A stretch of DNA of 61,349 nucleotides from Chloroflexota bacterium (lineage in GTDB: Bacteria > Chloroflexota > Dehalococcoidia > Lucifugimonadales > Lucifugimonadaceae), in assembly GCA_018673955.1 (NCBI GenBank), contig JABHBJ010000058.1, forward strand, positions 1-61,349, given 5' to 3'. Positions within the stretch are counted from its first letter, which is position 1. Each line of letters opens with the position of its first letter. Of this stretch, positions 26,549 through 35,569 are shown one piece after another. The position numbers and the translations under genes are program-made. The notes beneath the pieces were generated by a model. The model was not told the DNA's origin and made no database searches. It saw only the letters and a program-made list of their open reading frames with translations.

Positions 26549-27627
26549 TGGCCAATCAAGTAAAACTCAACCACTCCAACTCGACTCGTGTGCCAGCAGA
26601 TGATCTACACATTCAGCTTTCTTTGATTTTTCGGGCAGTTGGAACGACAGACCGGCATGCTGAAATAGCCGCCAAAGTTCTTGTCGCAGCGAGCGTACGC
26701 GGTGTCGACACCCACGGGGTTTCGAATGTCGTTGGCTATTCGAAAAACGCAGAAGACGGCGTGTATACAGTTCCTCAGCAGACCACCGTTATCAGCGAAT
26801 CTGAAACGACTGCTCTTGTAAGTGGTGGGAATGGTATTGGACTTGTTTCTGCGTATGAGGCAATGGAAATGGCGATTGCGAAGGCTAAGAAGCATGGGCT
26901 CGGGATGGTGAGCATCAAGGACGGACACCATGTTGGGATGGTGGCCTACTACGCCTCTATGGCTCTTGAGCACGACATGATCGGTATGTCGATGACCACT
27001 GCCGCACCAGCGGTTCGACCTGCGCTTGGCGCGAGGAAGATGTTGGGAACTAACCCAATTGGTTTTGCTGCTCCTGCGGGTGAGGAGCGAGATTTCTTTT
27101 TAGATATGGCGACTTCGACTGTTGCTAGCGGAAAAGTTGGATTGGCACGTCGAATCGGCGTGCCAATTCCGGCGGGGTGGGGTGTGAGTGTGCCGGATGG
27201 TGGCGAAATCACTGAACCACCCGACGGAGAAAACGACGATTGGGCGCTAAATCCGCTTGGCAATACGCGGGAACAAGGCTCGCACAAGGGCTACGGACTC
27301 GCTGTGATGGTCGATATTTTGTGTGGAGTTCTATCGGGTGGAGGATTCAGTAATCAGCTTGATCGTGGCGAGAATATGAGCTGGGTTATGGCGATCGATA
27401 TCGCTTGCTTTAGGGACGTTGATGAATTCAAATCGATGATGGACGACATGATTCGAGAGCTTCATGCGACACCAACTTTGCCCGGCGTAGATCGAGTGCT
27501 CGTGCCTGGTGATCCAGAAGCTGATTCGATGGACGATCGGCTAGTGAACGGAGTGCCGGTCGAGAACGGTCAGTACGCAGCGATCAAGGCAAGGGCTGCC
27601 GAGGTCGGCGTCGAAGTTGTGATTTAG
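26548..27627 (+). CDS. Ldh2/malate-lactate dehydrogenase family oxidoreductase, copy 2
   Basis: The 359-residue tandem paralogue of the preceding gene shares RVPADDLHIQ, RGVDTHGVSNVVGYS, IKDGHHVGMVAYYASMA and GTNPIGFAAPAGEERDFFLD. EQGSHKGYGLAVMVDILCG and the end VNGVPVENGQY are also shared. The identity runs the full length, with differences in the loop after PAGWG (residues about 210-225), which may change substrate. It is translated in tight coupling with copy 1. Confidence 0.9.
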   Translation: MANQVKLNHSNSTRVPADDLHIQLSLIFRAVGTTDRHAEIAAKVLVAASVRGVDTHGVSNVVGYSKNAEDGVYTVPQQTTVISESETTALVSGGNGIGLVSAYEAMEMAIAKAKKHGLGMVSIKDGHHVGMVAYYASMALEHDMIGMSMTTAAPAVRPALGARKMLGTNPIGFAAPAGEERDFFLDMATSTVASGKVGLARRIGVPIPAGWGVSVPDGGEITEPPDGENDDWALNPLGNTREQGSHKGYGLAVMVDILCGVLSGGGFSNQLDRGENMSWVMAIDIACFRDVDEFKSMMDDMIRELHATPTLPGVDRVLVPGDPEADSMDDRLVNGVPVENGQYAAIKARAAEVGVEVVI

Positions 27628-27752
27628 GTCAGCGATGGGGATGCGCAGTTGAGCGCTTACATGGTGGGACTATTGACCGATTTCGCTACAACCCGCCAGA
27701 TTCCTACTTCGTCCGGTAGTCTGATGCGGGCGGCTGAAGAGCTACGCGGAAG

Positions 27753-28982
27753 CTAACCAGTTTCGATCTGCACGATTTCGAGTTGGCGTTTGCCTGTGAT
27801 TTCGGGGCCGTCTTCGCCGAGATAGACGTCCATTTCCGAGCGCACTCCGAACGCGGGTAGGTAGATACCCGGTTCGATAGTTACACCAACGCCGTTGATG
27901 ACGGTGCGTGTGTCGTGCGTTTCCCAGTCGTCGAGATTTACGCCGTTTGAGTGAACTTCGTAGCCGAGGGAATGACCGAGTCGGTGAACGAAGAATTCGC
28001 CATATCCTGCTTTTTCGATCACATCCCTCGCAGCGCGGTCGATCTCCCAACCTTGCGGGTTATCGCCTTCAAGCACACGGTTTTCTAGAAGTTCGAAAGC
28101 GGCGTCTCTTGCACCAGTGACGGTATTGAACACTTCCTGCTGTTTTGCACTGGGTGGCTCGCCTAGCTTGGCAGTCCAAGTGATGTCGGCAGAGATATTT
28201 CGTTCGCTTACTGAAGAAGATTTTTTGCGCGCCCACATGTCGATCAACAACCAGCCTTCGCGTCGAATCACTGCCGACTCGCCGGGCTGAGGATCGTAAT
28301 GTGGAATCGACGAGTGTTCGTTGAACGAAACAGAAGGACCATGATCCCATTCGAGCCCGGCTCGATCAAAGCGACCCCGGATGTGCTCGGCGATATCGTG
28401 CTCCGTGAGTGCCCAGCGAATGTTCTCGCCGACGAAGTTGAACGTCTGCTTCACGATATTGTCGAGAGCGTCGACAGCGAAGAAATGAGATTGCAGTTGG
28501 TCGGGTGTCCAGCGTTCTGTTGCATACTGAATCACATCGCCGGAAGATACGACCTCTACGCCGAACGAGCGAATCAGATCGATGGTCCCAGCATCGACTC
28601 GCCCCACCCTCGGCAGTTCGTATAGCGGTGAGTATTCCATCGCAACGGTCTTTGCACTATGTAGACCAGCCTTGAGTCCAGCGATCATCTGCAGTCGATT
28701 GCCGTATGCGGTTACCGGCGGTGAATCGCTAGGGAAGTGTGCGATATCGACTTCGTGTGCCAGCAACTGTGGTTCGCCGTTCGCCGGGATCCATAGCCAT
28801 ACGGGTCGGGTCAGTCGCTCAACACGCCGTCCGAGCGCTGCTTCGAAAACAGGGTTTGTGTAGCGATAATCTCTTGTAAGCCAGCCATCTATCCCAGCTG
28901 ACTGAAGGAATTGACGTGCATCGTCGAGAGAATTTGGTCCAGTGGAATTAGGTGAATCGGAGACGATGTCGCTAAGGCTCAT
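27753..28982 (-). CDS. M24-family metallopeptidase (Xaa-Pro peptidase type)
   Basis: The 409-residue protein has an N-terminal creatinase-like domain and a C-terminal pita-bread fold. The five metal ligands are visible as Asp in LLIDMWA, Asp in ISADITWT, His in FFVHRLGHSLGYEVH, Glu in VTIEPGIY and Glu in VRSEMDVYLG. These fit proline-specific aminopeptidases or prolidases that act on peptides in the cytoplasm. It overlaps the 3' end of a small membrane-protein gene by 11 bases on the same strand and ends the operon that starts at xdhC. Confidence 0.9.
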   Translation of the reverse strand: MSLSDIVSDSPNSTGPNSLDDARQFLQSAGIDGWLTRDYRYTNPVFEAALGRRVERLTRPVWLWIPANGEPQLLAHEVDIAHFPSDSPPVTAYGNRLQMIAGLKAGLHSAKTVAMEYSPLYELPRVGRVDAGTIDLIRSFGVEVVSSGDVIQYATERWTPDQLQSHFFAVDALDNIVKQTFNFVGENIRWALTEHDIAEHIRGRFDRAGLEWDHGPSVSFNEHSSIPHYDPQPGESAVIRREGWLLIDMWARKKSSSVSERNISADITWTAKLGEPPSAKQQEVFNTVTGARDAAFELLENRVLEGDNPQGWEIDRAARDVIEKAGYGEFFVHRLGHSLGYEVHSNGVNLDDWETHDTRTVINGVGVTIEPGIYLPAFGVRSEMDVYLGEDGPEITGKRQLEIVQIETG

Positions 28983-29340
28983 AGTGTTTGTTTTTCATCG
29001 GACCCTTAGGTCGTTCCTCGACGGTCTTTGCGTACCACGGATTATTTTTGTCCGTGTATTTTGCCGACCATACCTTTCGTTGTCTGTAGGAGTGCCATCT
29101 AGTCCAGACGAACCAATCAGCAAAAAGAATTGGGGTGAGAGTAAGTATTCCGCCGGTTATGCTCGATTCCGGCGCCCAGTTAGGGAACATATTGAACGGT
29201 ACGCAACTGCAAATGAGGTCGATCGAGCCGAGGTGGACGAAAATCCAAAATCCAAGGACCGGGAAACTGAAAATAATGATCGCTATGTAACCGGCTGTCT
29301 TATCTCGAAGCCGGATCGGGACACGTTCAGGTGACGACAT
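28972..29340 (-). CDS. hypothetical small membrane protein (two TM segments)
   Basis: The 122-residue protein has two hydrophobic segments, AGYIAIIIFSFPVLGFWIFV and GGILTLTPILFADWFVW. A short loop with two cysteines (LICSCVPF) lies between them, and the charged tail is RWHSYRQRKVWSAKYTDK. I use the ATG at 29340; a GTG at 29349 would add three residues. I do not recognise the family. It sits between the MobA-like gene (12 bases upstream) and the M24 peptidase (11-base overlap), so it is part of that operon. Confidence 0.7.
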   Translation of the reverse strand: MSSPERVPIRLRDKTAGYIAIIIFSFPVLGFWIFVHLGSIDLICSCVPFNMFPNWAPESSITGGILTLTPILFADWFVWTRWHSYRQRKVWSAKYTDKNNPWYAKTVEERPKGPMKNKHYEP

Positions 29341-29352
29341 GATCACCACAGC

Positions 29353-29976
29353 TTACAACTTTGATTTCGCCAGTTCAGTGTAAGAAGCCAGCGCGTTTTC
29401 GTAGGCCTCAGGGGTGTTGATGTCGAGTCGGACAATTGCTGAATCGAACTTCACTCTGTGGTGATGGATGTCGGTTTTGCGAAAAATCGCACGAACACCC
29501 TCGCTCTCTTCTGTAATGTTCATTAGGTCGGCGCGAAACTGTGCGTCGAAAACTAGCGGATGGCCGCCGTGTCCATCGAAGCCTGGGGAGGTGACGTCGG
29601 CACCGAGGTCGGTGTGAAGTCTCAGAACTTTCTCGATCACCCAGGCAGGACGTGGCTGATCGACCGCGAGTAGAACGATCGAGTGTATGTCGTCGGGTAG
29701 TTCCCAGATCCCAGCTTTAATCGATGTTGTTTTACCTTCAAGGTATTTTGGGTTGTATGCCCTGATGATGCCGGGGCGGTCTTTAAGCAACGGAGCCATT
29801 TCGGCATCGTACTTACCTGTGACGACCACGACCTTGTCGCAACCTCCTTGAAGTAGCGAGTTCATCTGGTATTCAAGCAGCGTTGTCCCCCGCCATTCAA
29901 GCAGGCCTTTTGGACTTCCCATCCGGCTGGATTGACCAGCTGCAAGAATGATGCCGACCGCGTTGTAGTTCGGCAC
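29353..29976 (-). CDS. MobA-like NTP transferase (MocA/molybdenum cofactor cytidylyltransferase type)
   Basis: The 207-residue nucleotidyltransferase has the NTP-binding loop LAAGQSSRMGSPKGLLEW at residues 11-28, VVVVTGKYDAEM, VLLAVDQPRP and GFDGHGGHPLVFD. These match MocA-type enzymes that add CMP to the molybdopterin cofactor for xanthine-dehydrogenase-family enzymes. It starts with GTG, one base after the xdhC stop, so it is coupled to XdhC. This fits maturation of the Mo hydroxylase whose CoxS and CoxM subunits are 1.6 kb away. Confidence 0.85.
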   Translation of the reverse strand: MPNYNAVGIILAAGQSSRMGSPKGLLEWRGTTLLEYQMNSLLQGGCDKVVVVTGKYDAEMAPLLKDRPGIIRAYNPKYLEGKTTSIKAGIWELPDDIHSIVLLAVDQPRPAWVIEKVLRLHTDLGADVTSPGFDGHGGHPLVFDAQFRADLMNITEESEGVRAIFRKTDIHHHRVKFDSAIVRLDINTPEAYENALASYTELAKSKL

Positions 29977-29977
29977 G

Positions 29978-31150
29978 TTAGTCGGCGCCTACAGCTGCTT
30001 CTGGAGTTGGAGCGTTTTCTGGACGACTATCTGCTTTTTCGGCAGCTTTATCGATGAGGAGTTGGTTAAGCTTCAGTGTTCCGCCATCGCCGCCGAGCCG
30101 GAATCCGACTATTTCGGCCATGATCGAAAGTGCGATTTCTTCAGGGGTTCTCGCTGAAATGTTTAGACCGATCGGGGACCGTACGCTTTGGACTTCTTCC
30201 ATCGTGAAGCCTTCAGAGAATAGCTCTTCGAAAATGAGAATCGTCTTGCGCTTGCTGCCGAGCAAGCCTACATAACTGGCGGGGGTTTTCATTGCTGCAG
30301 CCGTCGCCGAAGCGTCGTACCGGTGACCGCGTGTGGCGATTACGATGAACGAATTTGTCCCGATTGGTAGCTTTTTGAACGCCGATCCGTAATCAGAAAC
30401 GACTGTTTGTTCGGCTTCGGGGAATCGGGTTGGATTAGAGAAATCTTCGCGGTCGTCGATGATGAATATGCGAAAACCGAGCGATGCGGCAATACTGGAG
30501 ATCGCCTTCGATACGTGTCCGCCACCAGCTAGAACGAGCGTTGGAGGAGTGGTGTACGCCTCAACGAAGTACTCAGTTCCCGATTCTGACGTGATGTAAT
30601 CGTTCTTGCCCATCGCCATAAGGTTACGAGCGTTGTTTATGGCGTTCGAATCGAGTTTCTCATCGCCGAGTGAGCCGGAAGTAGATCCGTTCTCACGGAT
30701 CAACAATTTTGCGCCGACAGTAAGTGTCGAACCATCTGGTGTTTTCATCAGGCTGGCGACAGCAACTGGTGCTCCGCCTTCATAGGCTGCGATAACTTCT
30801 TCATTGAAATCTTTGTCAGCGTTTGAGGAATCCGACTTGCGTAGCGGATCGAGCAGGAAGTACATCGTGCCGCCGCAGACCAATCCATCTTCGGCTGCTA
30901 GGTCTTCATTGAGCTCGTAGTCGCGCATTTCTGCGACTCCGCCATTCGAAAGTAACTGTGACGAGGCGAACCAGATATCACCTTCAACACAACCGCCACC
31001 GAGAGTACCGACCCCTGAACCATCTGCGCGGACGAGCAGTTTTGCGCCCGGCTTCTGAGGTGTTGAACCAGAAGTTTTGACCACAGTTGCGACAACCATG
31101 TCGTTACCTGCTGTTATTTCATCAGATGCGGCTCGAAATACCTGTTCCAT
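29978..31150 (-). CDS. xdhC: XdhC/CoxI-family molybdoenzyme maturation factor
   Basis: The 390-residue protein has the N-terminal XdhC/CoxI domain with VKTSGSTPQKPGAKLLVRAD and GTLGGGCVEGDIW (Cys54). A second such stretch is PDGSTLTVGAKLLIRENGS. The C-terminal Rossmann domain includes LVLAGGGHVSKAISSIAASL, VIATRGHRYDASAT and YVGLLGSKRKT. XdhC-type proteins bind and sulfurate the Mo cofactor before insertion. It is translated with the MobA-like gene. The Mo enzyme it serves is probably the one encoded by the CoxS/CoxM genes upstream, whose large subunit is not in the window. Confidence 0.9.
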   Translation of the reverse strand: MEQVFRAASDEITAGNDMVVATVVKTSGSTPQKPGAKLLVRADGSGVGTLGGGCVEGDIWFASSQLLSNGGVAEMRDYELNEDLAAEDGLVCGGTMYFLLDPLRKSDSSNADKDFNEEVIAAYEGGAPVAVASLMKTPDGSTLTVGAKLLIRENGSTSGSLGDEKLDSNAINNARNLMAMGKNDYITSESGTEYFVEAYTTPPTLVLAGGGHVSKAISSIAASLGFRIFIIDDREDFSNPTRFPEAEQTVVSDYGSAFKKLPIGTNSFIVIATRGHRYDASATAAAMKTPASYVGLLGSKRKTILIFEELFSEGFTMEEVQSVRSPIGLNISARTPEEIALSIMAEIVGFRLGGDGGTLKLNQLLIDKAAEKADSRPENAPTPEAAVGAD

Positions 31151-31363
31151 TTGTTACTCGGCTTTTAGTTGAGGTCGTGTACAGATTAGATGCGGATTAC
31201 GACCCTGAAGATTATTACGTAAATTTGCTGAGGTCGCTGATTCGATCTTGGAATCAGATTACCACATTCAAGTACGAATCCTGCTTTTGGTCGAGTATGC
31301 GGTACTGTCTATTTTTGCCAACGAACAACTCAGATCGTTAGGTAATACGAGCCGGAGGGCTGA

Positions 31364-32109
31364 ATGCCAAATTACGAAGGTTTGCTCGCTGAGACGGTCA
31401 CATATGCGCGCGATGGCGGTGACCTTATTAAGGCTTATATGGCTCGACCACTTGGATCAGGGCCGTATCCTGGCGTAATCGTGGTTCACCATATGCCGGG
31501 GTGAGACGAAGCAACGAAAGAAATCCTCGTCGTTTTGCGCACCACGGCTATGTCGCTGTAATGTCGAATCTCCACTACCGAAAGGCTCCTAGCGTCGAGG
31601 TCGATGACGCCGCGACTATTTCGCGTGCAGCGGGCGGAGTTCCCGACGATAGGTTTATCGGAGATGCAGAAGGATCAGCCACGTATTTGAGTCGATTGCC
31701 TTACTTCTCGGGTAAAACCGGGATGATTAGATTCTGTTCAGGAGGTCGTCAGACGTACCTTGCAGCTGGACGTATGGACACCGTCGATGCTGCGGTTGAT
31801 TGCTGGGGAGGCCGCGTAATTGCTAAGCTCGAAGAGCTAACCGAGAGGCAGCCTGTTGCGCCAATCGACTACACACCGAACATTTCTATTCCGCTCCTTG
31901 GCATATTTGGTCAAGATGACGGATCGCCAAGCCCTGACCAGATGAACGCTACAGAAGCTGAGCTAAAGAAGCACGGTGTCGACTATGAGTTTCATCTTTA
32001 CGAAGGCGCTGGCCACGGTTTCTTCGCGACTGATCGCCCCGGGTTTCGACCGGTGCAGGCTAAGGAAGCTTGGGTTGAAGTGTTCAAATTCTTCGGAGCG
32101 AAGTTGTGA
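31364..32109 (+). pseudogene. dienelactone hydrolase family gene, broken
   Basis: The gene starts with a good GGAGGG site and ATG 31364, and encodes 46 residues ending PYPGVIVVHHMPG. There an in-frame TGA (31502-31504) replaces the Trp codon expected in the family HHMPGWDEATKEI segment. The frame then needs a one-base shift near 31525 to continue as RRFAHHGYVAVMSNLHYRK. The rest is intact to 32109, with the nucleophile region RFCSGGRQTYLAAGR and the late GAGHGFFATDRPG His segment. Two lesions within about 30 bases mean either a recent pseudogene or sequence errors. In life it would have hydrolysed dienelactones or similar esters. Confidence 0.85.
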
Positions 32110-32177
32110 ATCTATTGAGGTACGACATTGCGGTCTCTCTCGTCACGTGGAGTGCGGGTTTGGCCAGGACGTGATGC

Positions 32178-32291
32178 CTAGCGTATGGTGCCTTTCCACT
32201 CTTCGACAGTGTCGTTTTTTTCAAGTTGTTCTTCGAGTCAGTTCTGAAACTCCAGCGAGTGATGTTTGATTCCACTAAGAATCTGGTCCAT
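32178..32291 (-). other. possible short broken frame with one in-frame TGA
   Basis: On the minus strand a frame opens MDQILSGIKHHSLEFQN, meets TGA (32240-32238), continues LEEQLEKNDTVEEWKGTIR and stops at TAG. Trp at the TGA would give an amphipathic helix, so this may be another decayed or misread short gene in the same damaged block. No homologue is recalled. The rest of 32110-32512 shows nothing I can support. Confidence 0.2.
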
Positions 32292-32512
32292 CTACTCGCC
32301 TGTGACTCCGTACCTGCAGGAGTAACTCATGTCAGCACAAGAAATCGTCATCGCCATTTGAGAACTCCTTTGGGCTTCCTAGCCTTGGTCTGGTGATGAG
32401 TGCGGGAATCGATCAACAGAATTACAAATATTCCGGCAAGCCTGCTAACTTGCAAGCCAATATCAGGTGCACTGAAGCCGAAATAGGTTCAAATTTTAGA
32501 AAGAGAATGCAA

Positions 32513-32779
32513 ATGTGTACTTGGATAATCGAAAAAGCAGATATGGAATGATCGGCGAAAGGCCCTGACGGCTGGTTCAAGCTGTCCCAGACAAATGTTT
32601 ACTACGACCACCCGTACGACGCTACGTTAGATCACGCGCTTGTGATCGATTTTGTGAAGAATCCTGACAAGCCTGAACGACGAGTTGCTGTCGAGATTAG
32701 CGCCGAGTCAGCAAAGCGTTTAATAGAAAGCATTCAGACGGCTCTAGCAACAGGTGAGCGCGAGCACGCACTGGGTTAG
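32513..32779 (+). pseudogene. DUF6295-like small protein gene with in-frame stop
   Basis: The frame from ATG 32513 reads MCTWIIEKADME, then TGA (32549-32551), then SAKGPDGWFKLSQTNVYYDH and onward to ALATGEREHALG and TAG. This is the whole pattern of a family I recall as DUF6295: MCT start, S-G/A-KG-x-GW, YYDHP, VAVE-x-SAES. The TGA stands where homologues usually have Gly. The remaining 76 codons are intact, so the lesion is recent or a base error. The function of the family is unknown. It lies just before the convergent CoxS gene. Confidence 0.75.
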
Positions 32780-32793
32780 GTGGAGTCCGGCGA

Positions 32794-33270
32794 CTAGGTC
32801 TTGCTAAGGCGTTCGGCGGCATCTTGAACTGAACGAACGATCTTGTCGTATCCGGTGCAGCGACAGAGATTTCCTGCCAGCTTGAGTCGAATCTCTGTTT
32901 CGCTAGGGTGAGGATTTTCGTTGAGGAGGGCGGTTGTTGCGATCATGAATCCTGGTGTGCAGAATCCACACTGTAGTCCCGAGTTTTCCACAAACGCATC
33001 CTGAACTGGTGAGAGATGACCGTGATCGGCGAGCCCTTCGACGGTTGTTACTTCCCGACCGTTGATTTCGGGTGCGAGAACGAGGCAGGAACAAGAAGAT
33101 TTGCCATCGATCATGACGGTGCACGCACCGCAGTTGCCGTTTGAGCAGCCTTCTTTGGTTCCTGTCAGCTTCAGCTGATCTCGAAGCGTTTCGAGAAGTG
33201 TCCAAGTTGAATCGACGAGAATTTCGTGCTCAACGCCATTCACGGTAGTTTTGATCTGTTTCTTGCTCAT
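32794..33270 (-). CDS. [2Fe-2S] subunit of a CO/xanthine dehydrogenase-type Mo hydroxylase (CoxS-like)
   Basis: The 158-residue protein has the plant-ferredoxin-type cluster ligands C42, C47, C50 and C62 (GCSNGNCGACTVMIDG). The second four-Cys helical cluster domain has GLQCGFCTPGFM and LCRCTGYDKI. It passes electrons between the Mo centre and FAD. It starts directly after the stop of the FAD subunit gene with no gap. The Mo-cofactor large subunit, which normally completes the trimer, is not found on either side. Confidence 0.95.
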   Translation of the reverse strand: MSKKQIKTTVNGVEHEILVDSTWTLLETLRDQLKLTGTKEGCSNGNCGACTVMIDGKSSCSCLVLAPEINGREVTTVEGLADHGHLSPVQDAFVENSGLQCGFCTPGFMIATTALLNENPHPSETEIRLKLAGNLCRCTGYDKIVRSVQDAAERLSKT

Positions 33271-34134
33271 TTAGGCGAGTCGCTCCAGGCAGATATTTAG
33301 AGTTCGTTTTGTGAGAACTCGGATCAATTCTTTTCGGTATTCGGCAGATCCACGAACGTCGGTGATCGGAACTGCTGAATCGACTGCGAGGTCGGCAGTT
33401 TTATCGATCACTGCGGCATCGATCACAGTGCCTTGGAGGAACTCTTCGGCTGCGTATGCCCGAACTGGAGTCGGAGCTACAGACGCAAGAGCGATTCGTG
33501 CCTTTGTGACTACTTTAGTTGTTGGGTCGACCTCGATAAGTGACCCCACACCAGCGACTGCTATATCCATCTCGTTTCGAGGAATGAATCGCAAGTATGC
33601 AGATGCTGTGTTCTTCGAAGGGGCTGGAAGTGTGAGCTCTTTTAGAATTTCGCCCTTTTCAAGAACGGTTTGACCCGGCCCGGCAAAGAAGTCGATCAGT
33701 GGAATTTCACGTCCACCCGAGGCACTTGCAGTGTGTGCGACTGCTTCGTGGATGATTAACGCCGGAATGGTGTCGGCGGACGGAGCGGCGTTGCAAACGT
33801 TGCCGCCCACGCTTGCACGGTTTTGAATATGAATTGAGCCGACAAGTTCAGTAGATTCGGAGAGGGCAGGAAAGCCGCCTTTTTCCGCTGTGTACTTATG
33901 GATTTCAGTACACGACACGGCCGATCCGATTCGCAAGCCTGATCCATTCGATTTCAGAGTAAGAAGTTCAGGAACTCGTTTCAGGTCGACAACGAGATCG
34001 GCGTGACGCCGGTTGCTCTTCAGTTGGTCAATGATGTCCGTGCCTCCGACAAGAGGGCGGTTTTCGCCTGCGCGGGCTAGTAGTTCAAGCGCACTCGCTA
34101 GTGACGTTGGCGCTTCGTAATCAAAATTCGGCAT
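33271..34134 (-). CDS. FAD-binding subunit of a CO/xanthine dehydrogenase-type Mo hydroxylase (CoxM-like)
   Basis: The 287-residue protein has the PCMH-type FAD site RPLVGGTDIIDQLKSNRRH, the second FAD motif ASVGGNVCNAAPSADTIPAL and a CO_deh_flav_C domain (residues about 175-285). It is the reductase subunit that hands electrons to an acceptor. It is co-transcribed with the CoxS-like gene. A mandelate-racemase-type gene begins 105 bases upstream on the same strand. Substrate cannot be inferred without the large subunit. Confidence 0.94.
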   Translation of the reverse strand: MPNFDYEAPTSLASALELLARAGENRPLVGGTDIIDQLKSNRRHADLVVDLKRVPELLTLKSNGSGLRIGSAVSCTEIHKYTAEKGGFPALSESTELVGSIHIQNRASVGGNVCNAAPSADTIPALIIHEAVAHTASASGGREIPLIDFFAGPGQTVLEKGEILKELTLPAPSKNTASAYLRFIPRNEMDIAVAGVGSLIEVDPTTKVVTKARIALASVAPTPVRAYAAEEFLQGTVIDAAVIDKTADLAVDSAVPITDVRGSAEYRKELIRVLTKRTLNICLERLA

Positions 34135-34238
34135 TCGTTCGTACTTCTCCAGTATTTGCGCAGACTCGCCTGATTATGCGTGAGTTCGTCTGCGAAAGAG
34201 CGCAGATGAAAACTCTCGTTCGGGCGAGATTGTACGCC

Positions 34239-35339
34239 TTATCCAACCCTGTATTCAGCTAGCGTGTCCCATTTTGGGGTCAGTCCCAGGCCGGGTAGCT
34301 CGGGGGCGTAAACGTATCCGTCCTTGATTGTCAGTTCGTGCTCCCAGACTTTCCCATGCATCGGGTTCACCGACTCACGGTAGTACTCCAAGATAAGTCC
34401 GTTCGGAATAGCGGCGACGAGGTGGATGTGAACCTCTTGAGCACCGTGCGGGGAGACATCGAGGTCGTTCGCCTGAGCGAGCGCCGCTACTTTCATGAAT
34501 TCAGTGATTCCACCGAGAATTAGCGCATCGGGCTGAAGAATATCCACAGCGCGAGCGTTAATCATGTCCCTAAATCCATATTTGGTGTATTCGTTCTCAC
34601 CAGCGGCGACGGGCACAGAAGTTGCGCGTGTAATTTCCGCCTGCCCAATGTAGTCGTCAGGCTCGACTGGCTCTTCAAACCAGAACAGATCATATTGTTC
34701 GACTTTTCGGGCGAATTCGATCGCTTGGTAGTGCCGGTAGGCGTTGTTGGCGTCGACCATTAGGCGGACATTTGATCCTATAGTTTCTCGGCAAATTCGT
34801 ACTCGTTCGATGTCTTCGTTAATAGATACAGCGCCGACCTTGATCTTCACCGCACGTGCGCCGAGTTCGACATTTTCTTCCATCTCTTTAGCGAGCTCTT
34901 TTAGGCCTTTGCCTTCTTCGTAATAACCGCCAGCTATATAGGTATCGACTTTGTTGGTGAAGCCACCTAGCAACTTGTAGACGGGCATATTCGCTACTTT
35001 GCCCTTGATGTCCCAGAGGGCGATATCAATGCCGCCTATGATGCGGGTTGAAATTCCGCGCCGACCCACTAGTTTGGGTCGCCACATGGCATGCCACAGG
35101 GCTTCGTTATTGAGCGGGTCTTCCCCTATCAGACCCTTTTTGAAATGTTCTATAAACGCTAGACCTACTTCAGGCGTTGCCTCGATGCCCCCTGCGAGAC
35201 CGATGCCCTGGATGTCTGGATCGTCAGTGTCGATCACTACGATGTTTAGCAAATTGTGGGTGTACGTATATAGACCATTAGTGATCGGAATAGCTCGTGG
35301 CCATTTGAACATTTCCAGTCGTACATCTGTGATCTTCAA
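34239..35339 (-). CDS. enolase-superfamily enzyme, mandelate racemase subgroup
   Basis: The 366-residue protein has the full mandelate-racemase set of residues. The K165-x-K167 pair is in AVKIKVG, the metal ligands are D196, E222 (WFEEP) and E248 (AAGENEY), and the dyad is D271 (DILQPD) and H298 (VSPHGAQ). This set allows abstraction of a proton from either face, as in acid-sugar dehydratases and racemases. The substrate is probably a sugar acid. It is the only one of the five paralogues in this window with both K-x-K and the His-Asp dyad. It may be expressed with the CoxM/CoxS genes downstream. Confidence 0.93.
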   Translation of the reverse strand: MKITDVRLEMFKWPRAIPITNGLYTYTHNLLNIVVIDTDDPDIQGIGLAGGIEATPEVGLAFIEHFKKGLIGEDPLNNEALWHAMWRPKLVGRRGISTRIIGGIDIALWDIKGKVANMPVYKLLGGFTNKVDTYIAGGYYEEGKGLKELAKEMEENVELGARAVKIKVGAVSINEDIERVRICRETIGSNVRLMVDANNAYRHYQAIEFARKVEQYDLFWFEEPVEPDDYIGQAEITRATSVPVAAGENEYTKYGFRDMINARAVDILQPDALILGGITEFMKVAALAQANDLDVSPHGAQEVHIHLVAAIPNGLILEYYRESVNPMHGKVWEHELTIKDGYVYAPELPGLGLTPKWDTLAEYRVG

Positions 35340-35517
35340 CGAGTGCTGCCTTTGTTTTTAATTGGCGCTTGGTTTTAGTAAAGCTTGGATGGCCGTTTAA
35401 ATTGCGAATCGGCGGAGTGTAGCAGCGAAGAAGCAATGAGCACATTGGCTAGCGGCAGATAGTTGGATTACAGAGACCGGATTTATAACTTTCAGTTACG
35501 TAATGAGCCACCCAATT

Positions 35518-35532
35518 TCACAATGATTGTGA
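35518..35532. promoter_or_regulatory. 7-1-7 palindrome, Fur-superfamily-like operator
   Basis: TCACAATGATTGTGA is a perfect 7-1-7 inverted repeat ending 37 bases before the ATG of the membrane-protein gene at 35570. The spacing and the AAT-x-ATT core match boxes of the Fur/Zur/PerR superfamily, and the same core occurs in the palindrome at 37287. The outer arms differ from the classic iron box, so a different member of the superfamily is possible. Confidence 0.5.
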
Positions 35533-35569
35533 CAGTAACTTTACCCTGGTAAGTGCTATCGTTTATTAG

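Noticed and set aside
28942-29334. 130-residue plus-strand frame opposite the small membrane protein
   Set aside because: It overlaps the end of the M24 gene and the membrane-protein gene in antisense. The minus-strand frame has clear TM segments and operon spacing.
31502-32551. TGA might be read as Trp, given several in-frame TGA codons in the 31.4-32.8 kb block
   Set aside because: TGA is used as a normal stop in many intact genes here, including the ATGA overlaps of acpS-nnr, sigma-anti-sigma and thiZXY. TGG is used freely for Trp. One of the TGA codons also replaces a Gly, and the hydrolase gene has a frameshift as well.
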